A stretch of DNA of 13,928 nt from an uncultured Saprospiraceae bacterium (GTDB lineage Bacteria > Bacteroidota > Bacteroidia > Chitinophagales > Saprospiraceae). Below are positions 1 to 7,130 of this stretch, one piece after another. The DNA lies in assembly GCA_938033975.1 (NCBI GenBank), contig CALHKJ010000401.1, forward strand, positions 1-13,928, given 5' to 3'. The notes beneath the pieces are model-generated. The model saw only the letters and a list, made by a program, of their open reading frames with translations. It was not told where the DNA came from and did no database searches. The stretch's first letter is position 1; each line of letters begins with the position of its first letter. The position numbers and the translations under genes are program-made.

Positions 1-768
1 AGTATTGAGCATGCATATAGATCAACAATGGGTATTTCTCAATTTAGAACAGACCCACTTTATCAGCAGCCAACAAATAGCGATCCATTTGCTTCTTATC
101 AAGTAGAAAATATCAACGTAAAAACTGGTAACTATTATTCGAGATTGGATATACCTTCTATTACCATATCGGAGCAATTCTCCCCTCTGATTGGAATAAG
201 AGTAAAAACTAAATCTGACTTCCTTTTTGATGTTGAATACAGAAAATCTAGAGATCTAGATTTGACTGCTGGAATCAATGGAGCACAATTACAAGAAGTT
301 AGATCAGAAGGAATGGAAGCAGGAATTGGCTATACCTTTAAGAATGTAGTAATGTTCCAAGGGAAGAAAAAGAAAACAAGATCTACTAGAACAAGAGACG
401 ACAATCCTAATGGAATTGGGGCAGCTTTAGAAAAACTCAATGCAGATGAAAAAGAAGATCTTGATGAAGATGAGGCTAAAAGAGGCAAAAGAGGAGTCAA
501 TGATTCTAGAGGAAACGACCTGATCTGTAATTTTGATTTCTCTTACAGAGATGACTTTACGCTAAATCACAAAGAAGCATTGGATGATGGCCGAGCAGTA
601 AGAGGTACAAAGACATTTTCATTTGAACCATCTGTTGAATATGAAGTGAATAAGAATTTTGCTTTAAGATCTTTCTTAAGTTATAGATCAACAACTCCTT
701 ATGCGACCAATCAATACCCAAGTAGAAACTTCAGAATTGGAGTTACCTTGAGATTTAAGTTAGATTAA
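1..768 (+). CDS. sprA: SprA, T9SS outer-membrane translocon, C-terminal part (5' end outside window)
   Basis: The frame is open from the left edge, so the ATG at 28 is internal and only about the last 255 residues are present. The pattern matches the C-terminus of SprA (Sov), the giant outer-membrane beta-barrel through which T9SS cargo leaves the cell. Recognisable stretches are SITISEQFSPLIGI, a YRKSRDLDL strand, LQEVRSEGMEAGIGYTFKNV, NDLICNFDFSYRDDFTL, and a terminal strand ending in aromatic/charged residues (RIGVTLRFKLD), as expected for an outer-membrane barrel closing strand. A strongly charged segment (361-516, KKKK and DEKEDLDEDE runs) sits between two barrel strands and looks longer than the equivalent loop in Flavobacterium SprA as I remember it. 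The gene ends in tandem stops TAATAG. Two T9SS cargo genes occur later in the window, fitting an organism with a working T9SS. Identification is by recalled family sequence. Confidence 0.88.
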   Translation, partial: SIEHAYRSTMGISQFRTDPLYQQPTNSDPFASYQVENINVKTGNYYSRLDIPSITISEQFSPLIGIRVKTKSDFLFDVEYRKSRDLDLTAGINGAQLQEVRSEGMEAGIGYTFKNVVMFQGKKKKTRSTRTRDDNPNGIGAALEKLNADEKEDLDEDEAKRGKRGVNDSRGNDLICNFDFSYRDDFTLNHKEALDDGRAVRGTKTFSFEPSVEYEVNKNFALRSFLSYRSTTPYATNQYPSRNFRIGVTLRFKLD

Positions 769-780
769 TAGTGTACTTAA

Positions 781-825
781 ATAAATAAAAAAAGCCCTGC
801 ATGTAGCAGGGCTTTTTTTATTTAT
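781..825. terminator. Bidirectional intrinsic terminator between sprA and the OmpA-family gene
   Basis: A perfect inverted repeat with 20-bp arms (781-800 and 806-825) and a 5-nt loop (ATGTA). The GC core is GCCCTGC/GCAGGGC, flanked by seven A on the left and seven T on the right. Because the A and T tracts are symmetrical, it can terminate sprA on the plus strand and the convergent OmpA-family gene on the minus strand. Confidence 0.93.
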
Positions 826-846
826 AAACTTAGTTTTTTGTAATCA

Positions 847-2055
847 TTACTTACTTATGATTTTAATTTCTACTCTTTGATTTCTAGCTCGTCCTACCGT
901 TGTTTCATTAGATGCAATTGGATACTTTTTACCATAACCTTTTACAGTTAGCCTGTCAGCATCTACTCCTCTATTTACCAGATATTTAGAAACTTGGATA
1001 GCTCTCTCTAGTGAAAGAGAATCACAATAACCTTCCTCAGGAATATTGTTAGTGTGACCACCTAACTCCATTTTAAAATTAGGATATTCAATGAGGAAAT
1101 CGCTCAACTCATTTAGAACTCCATAAGAGGTTTTGTTGATCGTACTTGTATCAGCTTGGAAATATAAATTACGAAGACGTATTTTCTTTCCAACGTTTAG
1201 TCTTTCTGGATTCCTAAGTTCAATAAGAATTTTTGGTTGAACGTACTCTTTCTTTTCCTCAACTTCTACTGGTTTTGAAATAACTACTTTCGTCTCTTCT
1301 TCAGGTTTCTTTTCTGGAGAAGCTTTTGGTTTTTCAGGCTCTGTTTCTGCGATTGGATCAGAACTATGAATTTCTTCTTTGCTTTCACAATCTATTTCCA
1401 AAAAATTGCTTGCTTCATCAATTAATATATGTCCATCATAAGGCATCCAATTCGGAATTTCATAAAATGCCTGATAGGTGATATAGTTTATATCTGTTTG
1501 AGGTTTAATTTCAAACTCATACTTAATCCAGTTATTAGACTTTACAGGGCCAGTTTCTGCCAGCAATTGACTTTTACCACAATAAACTTTGCCGCCCCAA
1601 AGTCTAAAAATTGCAGGTGTTGTGAAGTTAACAGCATCTGCTGATGTACGTCCTGAAAAATCTCTACTTCCACTCCAATAATCATCTGATCTTGCTATGT
1701 AAATACTAAAACTATAACATTGCCCTTTCTTAAGTGAAACATCCAATCCTTGAGAAATTGATTCGTAGGTATCATTACGTCTGACTACCAAACCAACATA
1801 GGATTTTCCTTGCGCTGGTGGTAGTGTAACTTTCCAAAAATTATCGGGATGAATATCAGGAGGAGATTCGTTTGGAAACTGAGTCATGCCACAATCCAAC
1901 CAACCATCGACAGATCTTAAATAATTTGTTACTCCTTTTCGGGGAGTATCTTCTAGACCATTATTAAATATGATAACATCCTGAGCGGAAATAACTGATG
2001 ATAAAAACATCAGGCATAAACTTGAGATCAATAGTTTGGCTAGGGTCATTCTCAT
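847..2055 (-). CDS. OmpA-family outer-membrane/periplasmic protein with N-terminal jelly-roll-like domain
   Basis: A 402-residue protein with an N-terminal signal peptide (residues 1-25, cut near VISAQ|D). Residues about 27-225 form a beta-rich domain that opens with FNNGLED and has several aromatic residues and cysteines; it resembles carbohydrate-binding-type jelly rolls, but I cannot name the family. Residues 226-272 are a low-complexity Glu/Lys/Pro linker. Residues about 285-402 are an OmpA C-terminal domain (LYFQADTSTI, GGHTNNIP, LSLERA, GYGKKYPIASN, GRARNQRVEI), which binds peptidoglycan. The Asp that usually contacts diaminopimelate (GHTD) is Asn336 here, while the partner Arg351 is kept 15 residues later; the HTNNIP form is, as far as I recall, common in Bacteroidota. 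Likely role: linking the outer surface to the cell wall. The ligand of the N-terminal domain is unknown. It converges with sprA across a shared terminator. Confidence 0.85.
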   Translation of the reverse strand: MRMTLAKLLISSLCLMFLSSVISAQDVIIFNNGLEDTPRKGVTNYLRSVDGWLDCGMTQFPNESPPDIHPDNFWKVTLPPAQGKSYVGLVVRRNDTYESISQGLDVSLKKGQCYSFSIYIARSDDYWSGSRDFSGRTSADAVNFTTPAIFRLWGGKVYCGKSQLLAETGPVKSNNWIKYEFEIKPQTDINYITYQAFYEIPNWMPYDGHILIDEASNFLEIDCESKEEIHSSDPIAETEPEKPKASPEKKPEEETKVVISKPVEVEEKKEYVQPKILIELRNPERLNVGKKIRLRNLYFQADTSTINKTSYGVLNELSDFLIEYPNFKMELGGHTNNIPEEGYCDSLSLERAIQVSKYLVNRGVDADRLTVKGYGKKYPIASNETTVGRARNQRVEIKIISK

Positions 2056-2067
2056 TATTCAAATTTC

Positions 2068-2109
2068 ATTAGTCGATTGCGTTATAAGTTAACAATGAAA
2101 ACGACTAAT
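2068..2109. repeat. Short inverted repeat upstream of the OmpA-family gene
   Basis: ATTAGTCG (2068-2075) and CGACTAAT (2102-2109) form perfect 8-bp arms separated by 26 nt, in the 93-bp gap between the acyl-CoA dehydrogenase stop and the OmpA-family start. It could be an operator or part of a 5' leader structure for the OmpA-family gene. There is no T-run, so it does not look like a terminator. Function not established. Confidence 0.35.
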
Positions 2110-2148
2110 TTGTCTTGTTGATTGCGGCTTTAAAATAGTTTTAACAAT

Positions 2149-3363
2149 TTATGAAAATGCATTTAAACCAGTCACATCATATCCAGTTATTAATAAATGT
2201 ATATCATGTGTACCCTCATAAGTTAAAACAGTCTCTAAGTTCATCATATGCCTCATACATGGGTATTCATTGGTGATTCCCATTCCTCCATGAATTTGTC
2301 TTGCCTCTCTTGCAATATCCAATGCCATGGCAACATTATTTCTTTTGGCCATAGAAATTTGAGATGGGCTTGCTTTTCCTTCATTAGCCAAGCTACCTAA
2401 ACGCCAAGCAAGTAATTGTGCTTTGGTGATTTCTGTAATCATTTCTGCCAACTTCTTTTGTGTCAATTGGAATTGCCCAATTGGCTTACCAAATTGGATT
2501 CTTTCTTGAGAATATCTAAGTGCTGAATCATAGCAATCTAGTGCTGCACCAATTGCTCCCCACGAGATTCCATATCTAGCTTTAGAAAGACAAGATAATG
2601 GACCTTTTAATCCCTTTATCTCTGGAAATACATTTTCTTTTGGCACTCTAACATCTTCAAAAACTAGCTCACCAGTGATTGAAGCCCTCAATGATAATTT
2701 ACCATGAATTTCTGGAGCAGAAAATCCTTTCCAACCTTTTTCGACAACCATACCTCTTATCTTTCCTTCTTCATCTTTGGCCCATACTACTGCAACATCA
2801 GCCACTGGTGAATTAGTAATCCACATTTTAGCACCATTTAAGATATAAGCATCGCCATCGTCTTTGATATTAGTAACCATCCCTGATGGATTTGATCCAT
2901 GATCAGGTTCCGTCAATCCAAAGCAACCAATAAACTCGCCACTTCCCAATTTGGGTAAGTACTTCATTTTTTGTTCCTCAGAAGCATATCTATATATAGG
3001 ATACATTACAAGTGAGCCTTGAACTGATGCCATAGATCTAATCCCTGAGTCTCCTCTTTCTAATTCTTGCATGATTATACCATAGGCAATTTCATCCATT
3101 CCTCCTCCCCCATATTTAGTAGGAAGACTTGGACCGTAGGCGCCAATCTCAGCAAGGCCTTTGAATAGATGTGTCGGGCATTCGGCTTTTTCAGAATAAG
3201 CTTCGATAATTGGCGAGACTTCTTGTTTGACCCAATCCCTGACTGCATCTCTTGCAAGCAAATGATCTTCAGTCAACAATTCGTCGATACCATAGTAATC
3301 ATGGTGAGTATATTTATCTACCTTTGAATGATTGATCATAGAATCTAAAGTACTACTACTCAT
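2149..3363 (-). CDS. gcdH: Glutaryl-CoA dehydrogenase (acyl-CoA dehydrogenase family)
   Basis: A 404-residue FAD-dependent acyl-CoA dehydrogenase of the glutaryl-CoA type, converting glutaryl-CoA to crotonyl-CoA plus CO2 in lysine/tryptophan breakdown in the cytosol. The N-terminal helical domain carries SGIRSMASVQGSLVM, where Arg109 matches the substrate-binding Arg94 of human GCDH. The middle beta domain has GCFGLTEPDHGSNPSGM and WITNSPVADVAVVWA. The C-terminal helical domain has RIQFGKPIGQFQLTQKKLAEM, QIHGGMGITNEY and TYEGTHDIH, with Glu383 in the position of the catalytic base (human Glu370). Length and motif order match the family closely. It is divergent from folB with only 62 bp between the starts, so the two promoters must lie back to back; no functional link between them is evident. 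Confidence 0.93.
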   Translation of the reverse strand: MSSSTLDSMINHSKVDKYTHHDYYGIDELLTEDHLLARDAVRDWVKQEVSPIIEAYSEKAECPTHLFKGLAEIGAYGPSLPTKYGGGGMDEIAYGIIMQELERGDSGIRSMASVQGSLVMYPIYRYASEEQKMKYLPKLGSGEFIGCFGLTEPDHGSNPSGMVTNIKDDGDAYILNGAKMWITNSPVADVAVVWAKDEEGKIRGMVVEKGWKGFSAPEIHGKLSLRASITGELVFEDVRVPKENVFPEIKGLKGPLSCLSKARYGISWGAIGAALDCYDSALRYSQERIQFGKPIGQFQLTQKKLAEMITEITKAQLLAWRLGSLANEGKASPSQISMAKRNNVAMALDIAREARQIHGGMGITNEYPCMRHMMNLETVLTYEGTHDIHLLITGYDVTGLNAFS

Positions 3364-3425
3364 ATTCTTATTTTTGACGCTAATTTAATATTATTCAGTA
3401 TAGAATTACGCACTTAACTTATATT

Positions 3426-3776
3426 ATGAAGACAAGTATATCGCTTAAAGGTTTACATTTCCATGCAAATCATGGTTATTATGAAGAAGAACGTCTAATG
3501 GGAAATCCATTTGTCCTTAATGTTATGGTTAAAGTAGGTGATTTTGACACAAAGGACGATGATATAAAGGATACCATCAACTATGAAGACATTTATAACA
3601 TTTGCGGAAGCGAGATGAAAAAAACTCAGAAATTATTAGAGACCGTTGTCCTAAATATCGTCTCAAGATTAAAGGCTGAGTTTCCGCAGATTCTAGAAGG
3701 AGAGGTATCCCTTGAGAAAATAGGGCCTCAACTTGGTGGAAAAGTGGACAAAGCCATCATTACAATGGAGTTCTAA
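3426..3776 (+). CDS. folB: Dihydroneopterin aldolase
   Basis: A 116-residue protein of normal FolB length. It cleaves 7,8-dihydroneopterin to 6-hydroxymethyl-7,8-dihydropterin and glycolaldehyde in folate biosynthesis (cytosolic, usually an octamer). Family motifs in order: ISLKGLHFHANHGYYEEER (residues 5-23, with the active-site Glu at 21 or 22), GNPF, DDIKDTINYEDIYN (about 45-58), KLLETVV, and SLEKIGPQLGG with Lys98 as the expected catalytic lysine. The start is the only sensible ATG before the first conserved strand. It is a single gene here, not clustered with other folate genes. A DUF4197 lipoprotein gene follows 88 nt downstream in the same direction with its own candidate promoter. Confidence 0.92.
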   Translation: MKTSISLKGLHFHANHGYYEEERLMGNPFVLNVMVKVGDFDTKDDDIKDTINYEDIYNICGSEMKKTQKLLETVVLNIVSRLKAEFPQILEGEVSLEKIGPQLGGKVDKAIITMEF

Positions 3777-3795
3777 TAATATTTAATTAAGGCTC

Positions 3796-3825
3796 TTTGA
3801 CATTTACATAACATTCTGATTTTTG
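3796..3825 (+). promoter_or_regulatory. Candidate Bacteroidota-type promoter for the DUF4197 lipoprotein gene
   Basis: TTTG at 3796-3799 and GATTTTTG at 3818-3825 are separated by 18 nt. This agrees with the Bacteroidota primary sigma consensus (-33 TTTG, -7 TAnnTTTG), with one mismatch in the -7 element. It lies 39 nt before the ATG at 3865. Based on pattern only. Confidence 0.4.
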
Positions 3826-3864
3826 AAAAATTCGTTTACATATTAGATATCAAACAATAACAAC

Positions 3865-4575
3865 ATGAACAGATTAATATTAATTCTACTTGTGAGCATT
3901 TCTATGGCAGGATGCGACGCAGCGACTATGCAAAGAGTTCTAGATACAGCAGGACAGTTGGTCGAGCTTAGTGATTCAGATATTGCTAATGGTTTGAAAG
4001 AGGCACTGGATAATGGTGTTGAAAGTGCAGTTACAAAACTTTCTAAAGAAAATGGATATTACAAATCGGCATATAAGATCCTTCTTCCAGAAGAAGCACA
4101 AGTTGTGACAGATAAATTATCAAGAATACCTGGATTTGACAACCTTGAAGAAAAGTTGGTTATGAAAATTAATCAAGCAGCAGAAGATGCAGCTTCTAAG
4201 GCAGGACCTATTTTTGTGCAGGCTATAAAAAATATGACTATCAATGATGCCATGTCAATTTTGATGGGAGAAAAAAATGCAGCAACACAGTACTTAAATA
4301 ATAATACTTACAATTCATTATATTCAGAATTTAAGCCTGTACTTGTCAACTCACTAAACAAATTTGGAGCATTAGATTATTGGAATTCTGCAGTAACTAA
4401 GTATAATGCACTTCCATTAGTAAAAGACATCAATCCAGATTTGGCAGATCACATTAATACAAAAGCTTTGGTTGGTTTGTTTGATTTAATTGAAAAGAAG
4501 GAGCTTGGAATTAGAACTGATATTTCACAGCGTACTTCTGATTTATTGAAGCAAGTATTCGCAAAACAAGATTAA
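3865..4575 (+). CDS. DUF4197 domain lipoprotein
   Basis: A 236-residue predicted lipoprotein. A short hydrophobic leader ends in a lipobox (SMAGC, lipidated Cys17). The rest matches the DUF4197 pattern: LSDSDIANGLKEALDNGVESAV, then a GYYKSAYKILLPEEAQ segment, a long helical region with NQAAEDAASKAGPIFVQAIKNMTINDA and ILMGEKNAATQYL, and a C-terminal ADHINTKALVGLFDLIEKKELGIR stretch. DUF4197 proteins are widespread in Proteobacteria and Bacteroidota and have no established biochemical role; the sequence suggests an all-helical periplasmic-facing lipoprotein. It is monocistronic or read with folB, and ends 20 nt before a strong bidirectional terminator. Confidence 0.87.
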   Translation: MNRLILILLVSISMAGCDAATMQRVLDTAGQLVELSDSDIANGLKEALDNGVESAVTKLSKENGYYKSAYKILLPEEAQVVTDKLSRIPGFDNLEEKLVMKINQAAEDAASKAGPIFVQAIKNMTINDAMSILMGEKNAATQYLNNNTYNSLYSEFKPVLVNSLNKFGALDYWNSAVTKYNALPLVKDINPDLADHINTKALVGLFDLIEKKELGIRTDISQRTSDLLKQVFAKQD

Positions 4576-4595
4576 TATCTAAGATAAAGGCAATT

Positions 4596-4635
4596 AAAAA
4601 ACGGCCTGCTATTATTTTAATAGTGGGCCGTTTTA
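4596..4635. terminator. Bidirectional intrinsic terminator between the DUF4197 gene and a T9SS cargo gene
   Basis: Arms 4598-4614 and 4618-4634 pair along their full length, with two G-T wobbles in the plus-strand RNA, around a short TTT loop. The core is ACGGCC/GGCCGT with an A tract on the left and a T tract on the right. It serves the convergent genes ending at 4575 (+) and 4654 (-). Confidence 0.88.
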
Positions 4636-4653
4636 TTTCCTATAAGTACAATT

Positions 4654-5931
4654 CTACTTATTGAGTATGATTATTTTTTCTCTCACTTCCGTAAATTTTG
4701 TCTTAACTACCAAGTAGTAAATGCCGGAAGGAATAGTTGATGTGTGGATTTTGAAATTATGAAATCCTGCACGTAAATTTGAAGGAATTAGATTTTCAAG
4801 ATTTATACTTTGACCATCTGCACTTATTAATTGAGCTTGCAAGTTTACAGCATCTTCCTTTAGAAAAATTTCAAGATTTAATTCGTCTCTTGCAGGATTC
4901 GGGTAACTTACAAGCTTAAAATTATTTTGAACTGGCACATATACTTGTACAACAGGAGTGATGATTTCATTTCCATTAAAATCAACTTGTTTTACTCTGT
5001 AGTAATAATAACCATGGTTAGAAATATCATAGTCTGAAAAATTATAATTGTTTGCATTACCAGTACTGCTGTCTAATTGTGCAGCTTCATGCCAATCATC
5101 TATGTTATCGAAAGATCTTTCAACTTTATAATGACTTATATTTTGTTCATTAGCAACTGACCATTTTATTTCATTGTGAGTGTTATTGAATGTAGCATTA
5201 ATTGAGGTGGTAGCTAGAGGTAATACTGTTTCCAATTGGAAACTAAGATTATCTACCAAGTAATAACTTTCAACACCAGCTGCTAATGAATCTTCATTGC
5301 TAGTAAGGATCATAAAAATAACTACCGAATCTGGAGAGACTCCATTCATATTATCAACCACTGGTATATTGAAAGAAGTCCATTCTGAATCACCTTCCAT
5401 AGTAATACTGTCTATTACAAAAAATGCGCTAGCATCTTGAAGACCATACTCATCAATTGCTAAACTAGACTCAGAATTAAATGTACCAAACAAGGAAAAG
5501 GTATCTGCGCCACCTCCAACATGCTTTAAATCAAAATTAAAACTTGAAGGCAATTCATCTCCAGGACACTCCATACCAACAAAGGCATCGACAAAAGGAA
5601 ACTGATCGTCAGATTGCATTTGAAGTGAAAAATTACCATCTGTGGCATCAGTTGATTGATAAAGTCCGAAAAACATACTTGTAGCTTCAATGAGATCTTC
5701 GCCACCTAGTACCTCAAATATTTCTGTAAAGGAGGATAGGAAAAATCTAAATAAGCCAAAGTATTCTTCGGGCAACATAATTGTTCCTGCTGGTAATTCT
5801 CCTGTCTCATCAAAGTCTTCTGTAACATCTATCCATGATTCGAAGCTACCATTTGGTATAGGACATGGTGTTTGAGAGTAGGAGGAGACCAAAGTGAATA
5901 ATAAAAATAGAAGTGTAGTTATAATTTTCAT
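4654..5931 (-). CDS. Secreted T9SS cargo protein with type A C-terminal sorting domain
   Basis: A 425-residue protein. A Sec signal peptide (residues 1-20, ending SSYSQ) leads into TPCPIPNGSFESW, an opening common in Bacteroidota secreted jelly-roll proteins. Residues about 21-235 are acidic and beta-rich and end in SYYLVDNLSF, typical of carbohydrate-binding-like domains; I do not recognise the precise family. Residues about 237-337 form a fibronectin-III-like module (INATFNNTHNEIKW, HYKVERSFD, GYYYYRVKQVDFNG). Residues 338-425 are the T9SS type A sorting domain (YPNPARDELNLEI, LISADGQ, PSGIYYLVV, final KIIILNK), which directs export through the SprA translocon and is normally cleaved. Likely surface-attached or released; the binding partner is unknown. 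No enzyme active site was recognised. Confidence 0.85.
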   Translation of the reverse strand: MKIITTLLFLLFTLVSSYSQTPCPIPNGSFESWIDVTEDFDETGELPAGTIMLPEEYFGLFRFFLSSFTEIFEVLGGEDLIEATSMFFGLYQSTDATDGNFSLQMQSDDQFPFVDAFVGMECPGDELPSSFNFDLKHVGGGADTFSLFGTFNSESSLAIDEYGLQDASAFFVIDSITMEGDSEWTSFNIPVVDNMNGVSPDSVVIFMILTSNEDSLAAGVESYYLVDNLSFQLETVLPLATTSINATFNNTHNEIKWSVANEQNISHYKVERSFDNIDDWHEAAQLDSSTGNANNYNFSDYDISNHGYYYYRVKQVDFNGNEIITPVVQVYVPVQNNFKLVSYPNPARDELNLEIFLKEDAVNLQAQLISADGQSINLENLIPSNLRAGFHNFKIHTSTIPSGIYYLVVKTKFTEVREKIIILNK

Positions 5932-6004
5932 ACCTAGTGAATTGATTTACATATTAGTGAAAGTAATAATATTTAATTAAAAAAATAAACATTCACTATA
6001 TAAA

Positions 6005-6031
6005 AATGCCCTGCACAAGGTGCAAGGCATT
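6005..6031 (-). terminator. Intrinsic terminator of the padR-pspC pair
   Basis: AATGCCCTGCAC (6005-6016) and GTGCAAGGCATT (6020-6031) form a 12-bp stem with one C-A mismatch and a 3-nt loop. Read on the minus strand, the hairpin is followed by a short T-rich run, and it starts 48 nt after the pspC stop. This orientation fits termination of padR-pspC before the T9SS cargo gene. Confidence 0.75.
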
Positions 6032-6079
6032 GACCAACTTTACTAAATATTTTAATTGCGGATGCAATTATGAGTTGTA

Positions 6080-6694
6080 CTAAAATGACTTTTTTAGGTC
6101 TTCGAATTCTGATTTTACGGAGTCAGCAATGTCCCCCAAATTTACCGCTTCACCTCTCATTTCTGCATAGTCTTCTTCCGTTATAGCAGCGGGAATAATC
6201 GCCCAAAGTACTACATAAATTAGAATATTAAATCCAAAGGTGAAAAAGGTCATAATGAAAATCAATCTCATAATCCAAGATTCTTGTATTCCAAAGTAAG
6301 CTGCTAAACCTGATGCAACTCCTCCTAATACTTTATCATTCTCATCCCGGTAAAGACGTTTTTTGCGTCTTCTAGATTCTCCTTTTGTATATTGTTTTTT
6401 AGATTCTTGATAGTCTTCCGTATCATAATCAGAATCATATAAAAATACCTTAGGGTCTCCCATCACTTTTTTCACTCCTTCCACATCTTTGAGTGATACA
6501 ATAGGGCTTTCGCCTTTTTGTTCTTCTATTAGTTCTGAGATTCTAAATTCTATATCATCAATCAATTCACTTTTCATTCTACTTTTACGTAGCATTTTAG
6601 AAATATTCTTAAGATATGATTCTAATGCATGATATGCATCCTGATCAATAGTAAAAGGTTTCCCACCCAAGTTTATGTTTTCAATTTTTTTCAT
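6080..6694 (-). CDS. PspC-domain membrane protein
   Basis: A 204-residue protein. The N-terminus (MKKIENINLGGKPFTIDQDA, residues 1-20) and the following helical part, containing IDDIEFRISELIEEQKG, are the cytoplasmic module seen in Bacteroidota PspC proteins. A basic stretch RRRKKRLYR (108-116) leads into the PspC core KVLGGVASGLAAYFGIQESWIMRLIFIMTF (about 121-150) and a hydrophobic run to residue 170 (IYVVLWAIIPA). After that there is only a 34-residue acidic soluble tail. PspC proteins belong to phage-shock-type envelope stress responses. The start overlaps the padR stop by 1 nt (TAATG), indicating translational coupling and a shared mRNA. It is short compared with Bacteroidota homologues that carry further transmembrane segments, as I recall them. 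Its exact task here is inferred from the family. Confidence 0.87.
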   Translation of the reverse strand: MKKIENINLGGKPFTIDQDAYHALESYLKNISKMLRKSRMKSELIDDIEFRISELIEEQKGESPIVSLKDVEGVKKVMGDPKVFLYDSDYDTEDYQESKKQYTKGESRRRKKRLYRDENDKVLGGVASGLAAYFGIQESWIMRLIFIMTFFTFGFNILIYVVLWAIIPAAITEEDYAEMRGEAVNLGDIADSVKSEFEDLKKSF

Positions 6695-7029
6695 TAGACA
6701 GCAATAGTTTTGATAGTTTTATTTACAGCAATATTTAAGTCATTCCAAGAGATGATCAAATCATCAAGTACTTCCTCACCTTGTTCAGTGATTTGGTAAT
6801 ATTTACGAGGTGGACCGGATTTCGATTCCTTCCATTGATAGCTTAGCAAGGAGGCATCTTTCAATCGATTGAGCAAAGGATATATCGTGCCCTCTACAAC
6901 AATCAATTTATGTTCTTTGAGTTTCTTGATAATATCCGATGGATATACCTCACTACCCTTTATAATGGATAAAACGCAAAGTTCTAGTATGCCTTTCCTC
7001 ATCTGAGCTTTAGTCTTTTCTGTTTTCAT
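6694..7029 (-). CDS. PadR-family transcriptional regulator
   Basis: A 111-residue winged-helix regulator of the short PadR type (no long C-terminal dimerisation extension). It starts KTEKTKAQMRKGILELCVLSII, followed by SDIIKKLKEHKLIVVEGTIYPLLNRL (recognition helix region, about 32-57), then the wing GPPRKYYQITEQGEEVL (about 73-89) and a final helix. PadR proteins usually repress their own operon and release DNA in response to a ligand or stress. Its stop overlaps the start of the PspC gene (TAATG), so it probably controls that gene and itself, as in other Bacteroidota padR-pspC pairs. A 21-bp dyad at 7054-7074, just upstream of the start, is a candidate operator. There is no visible Shine-Dalgarno sequence. 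The ligand is unknown. Confidence 0.9.
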   Translation of the reverse strand: MKTEKTKAQMRKGILELCVLSIIKGSEVYPSDIIKKLKEHKLIVVEGTIYPLLNRLKDASLLSYQWKESKSGPPRKYYQITEQGEEVLDDLIISWNDLNIAVNKTIKTIAV

Positions 7030-7053
7030 ACTACGAATATAAGCTATAACAGG

Positions 7054-7074
7054 GTATTATGCAATACATAATAC
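7054..7074. promoter_or_regulatory. Dyad upstream of padR, candidate PadR operator
   Basis: GTATTATG and CATAATAC are perfect 8-bp arms around a 5-nt spacer (CAATA), centred 35 nt upstream of the padR ATG. The arms carry ATG/CAT half sites similar in style to known PadR operators. On the minus strand, TTG inside the dyad lies 20 nt before TATATTCG, a near match to the -7 element TAnnTTTG, so binding here would block the promoter. If that -7 element is used, transcription would begin almost at the ATG. Function is inferred from position and symmetry. Confidence 0.45.
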
Positions 7075-7104
7075 TGGGTTATGGACTATAATTCGATGAA
7101 CTTG

Positions 7105-7129
7105 TGCGAATATTCGATGAATATTCGCA
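7105..7129. repeat. Tandem GAATATTC palindromes within an 11-bp-arm inverted repeat
   Basis: TGCGAATATTC (7105-7115) and GAATATTCGCA (7119-7129) are perfect 11-bp arms with a 3-nt spacer. Each arm contains the self-complementary GAATATTC (7108-7115 and 7119-7126), centred 11 bp apart, about one helical turn. ATTCGATGAA also occurs twice (7091-7100 and 7112-7121). There is no T-run, so it is more like a protein-binding site or cruciform than a terminator. It ends one base before the first repeat monomer. Confidence 0.6.
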
Positions 7130-7130
7130 A

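Noticed and set aside
28..33. ATG at 28 as a gene start
   Set aside because: The frame is open upstream to the window edge and the residues match the interior of SprA, so this Met is internal.
3364..3425. Functional link between gcdH and folB as a divergent pair
   Set aside because: Lysine degradation and folate synthesis share no step, and no operator-like symmetry stands out in the 62-bp gap.
6080..7029. padR-pspC as a toxin-antitoxin or defence module
   Set aside because: Both proteins match known regulator and envelope-stress families, and the coupled arrangement is a familiar Bacteroidota gene pair.
7105..7129. Palindrome as a terminator of the lytic transglycosylase transcript
   Set aside because: No T-run follows the hairpin on the minus strand and the stem is AT-rich at its centre.
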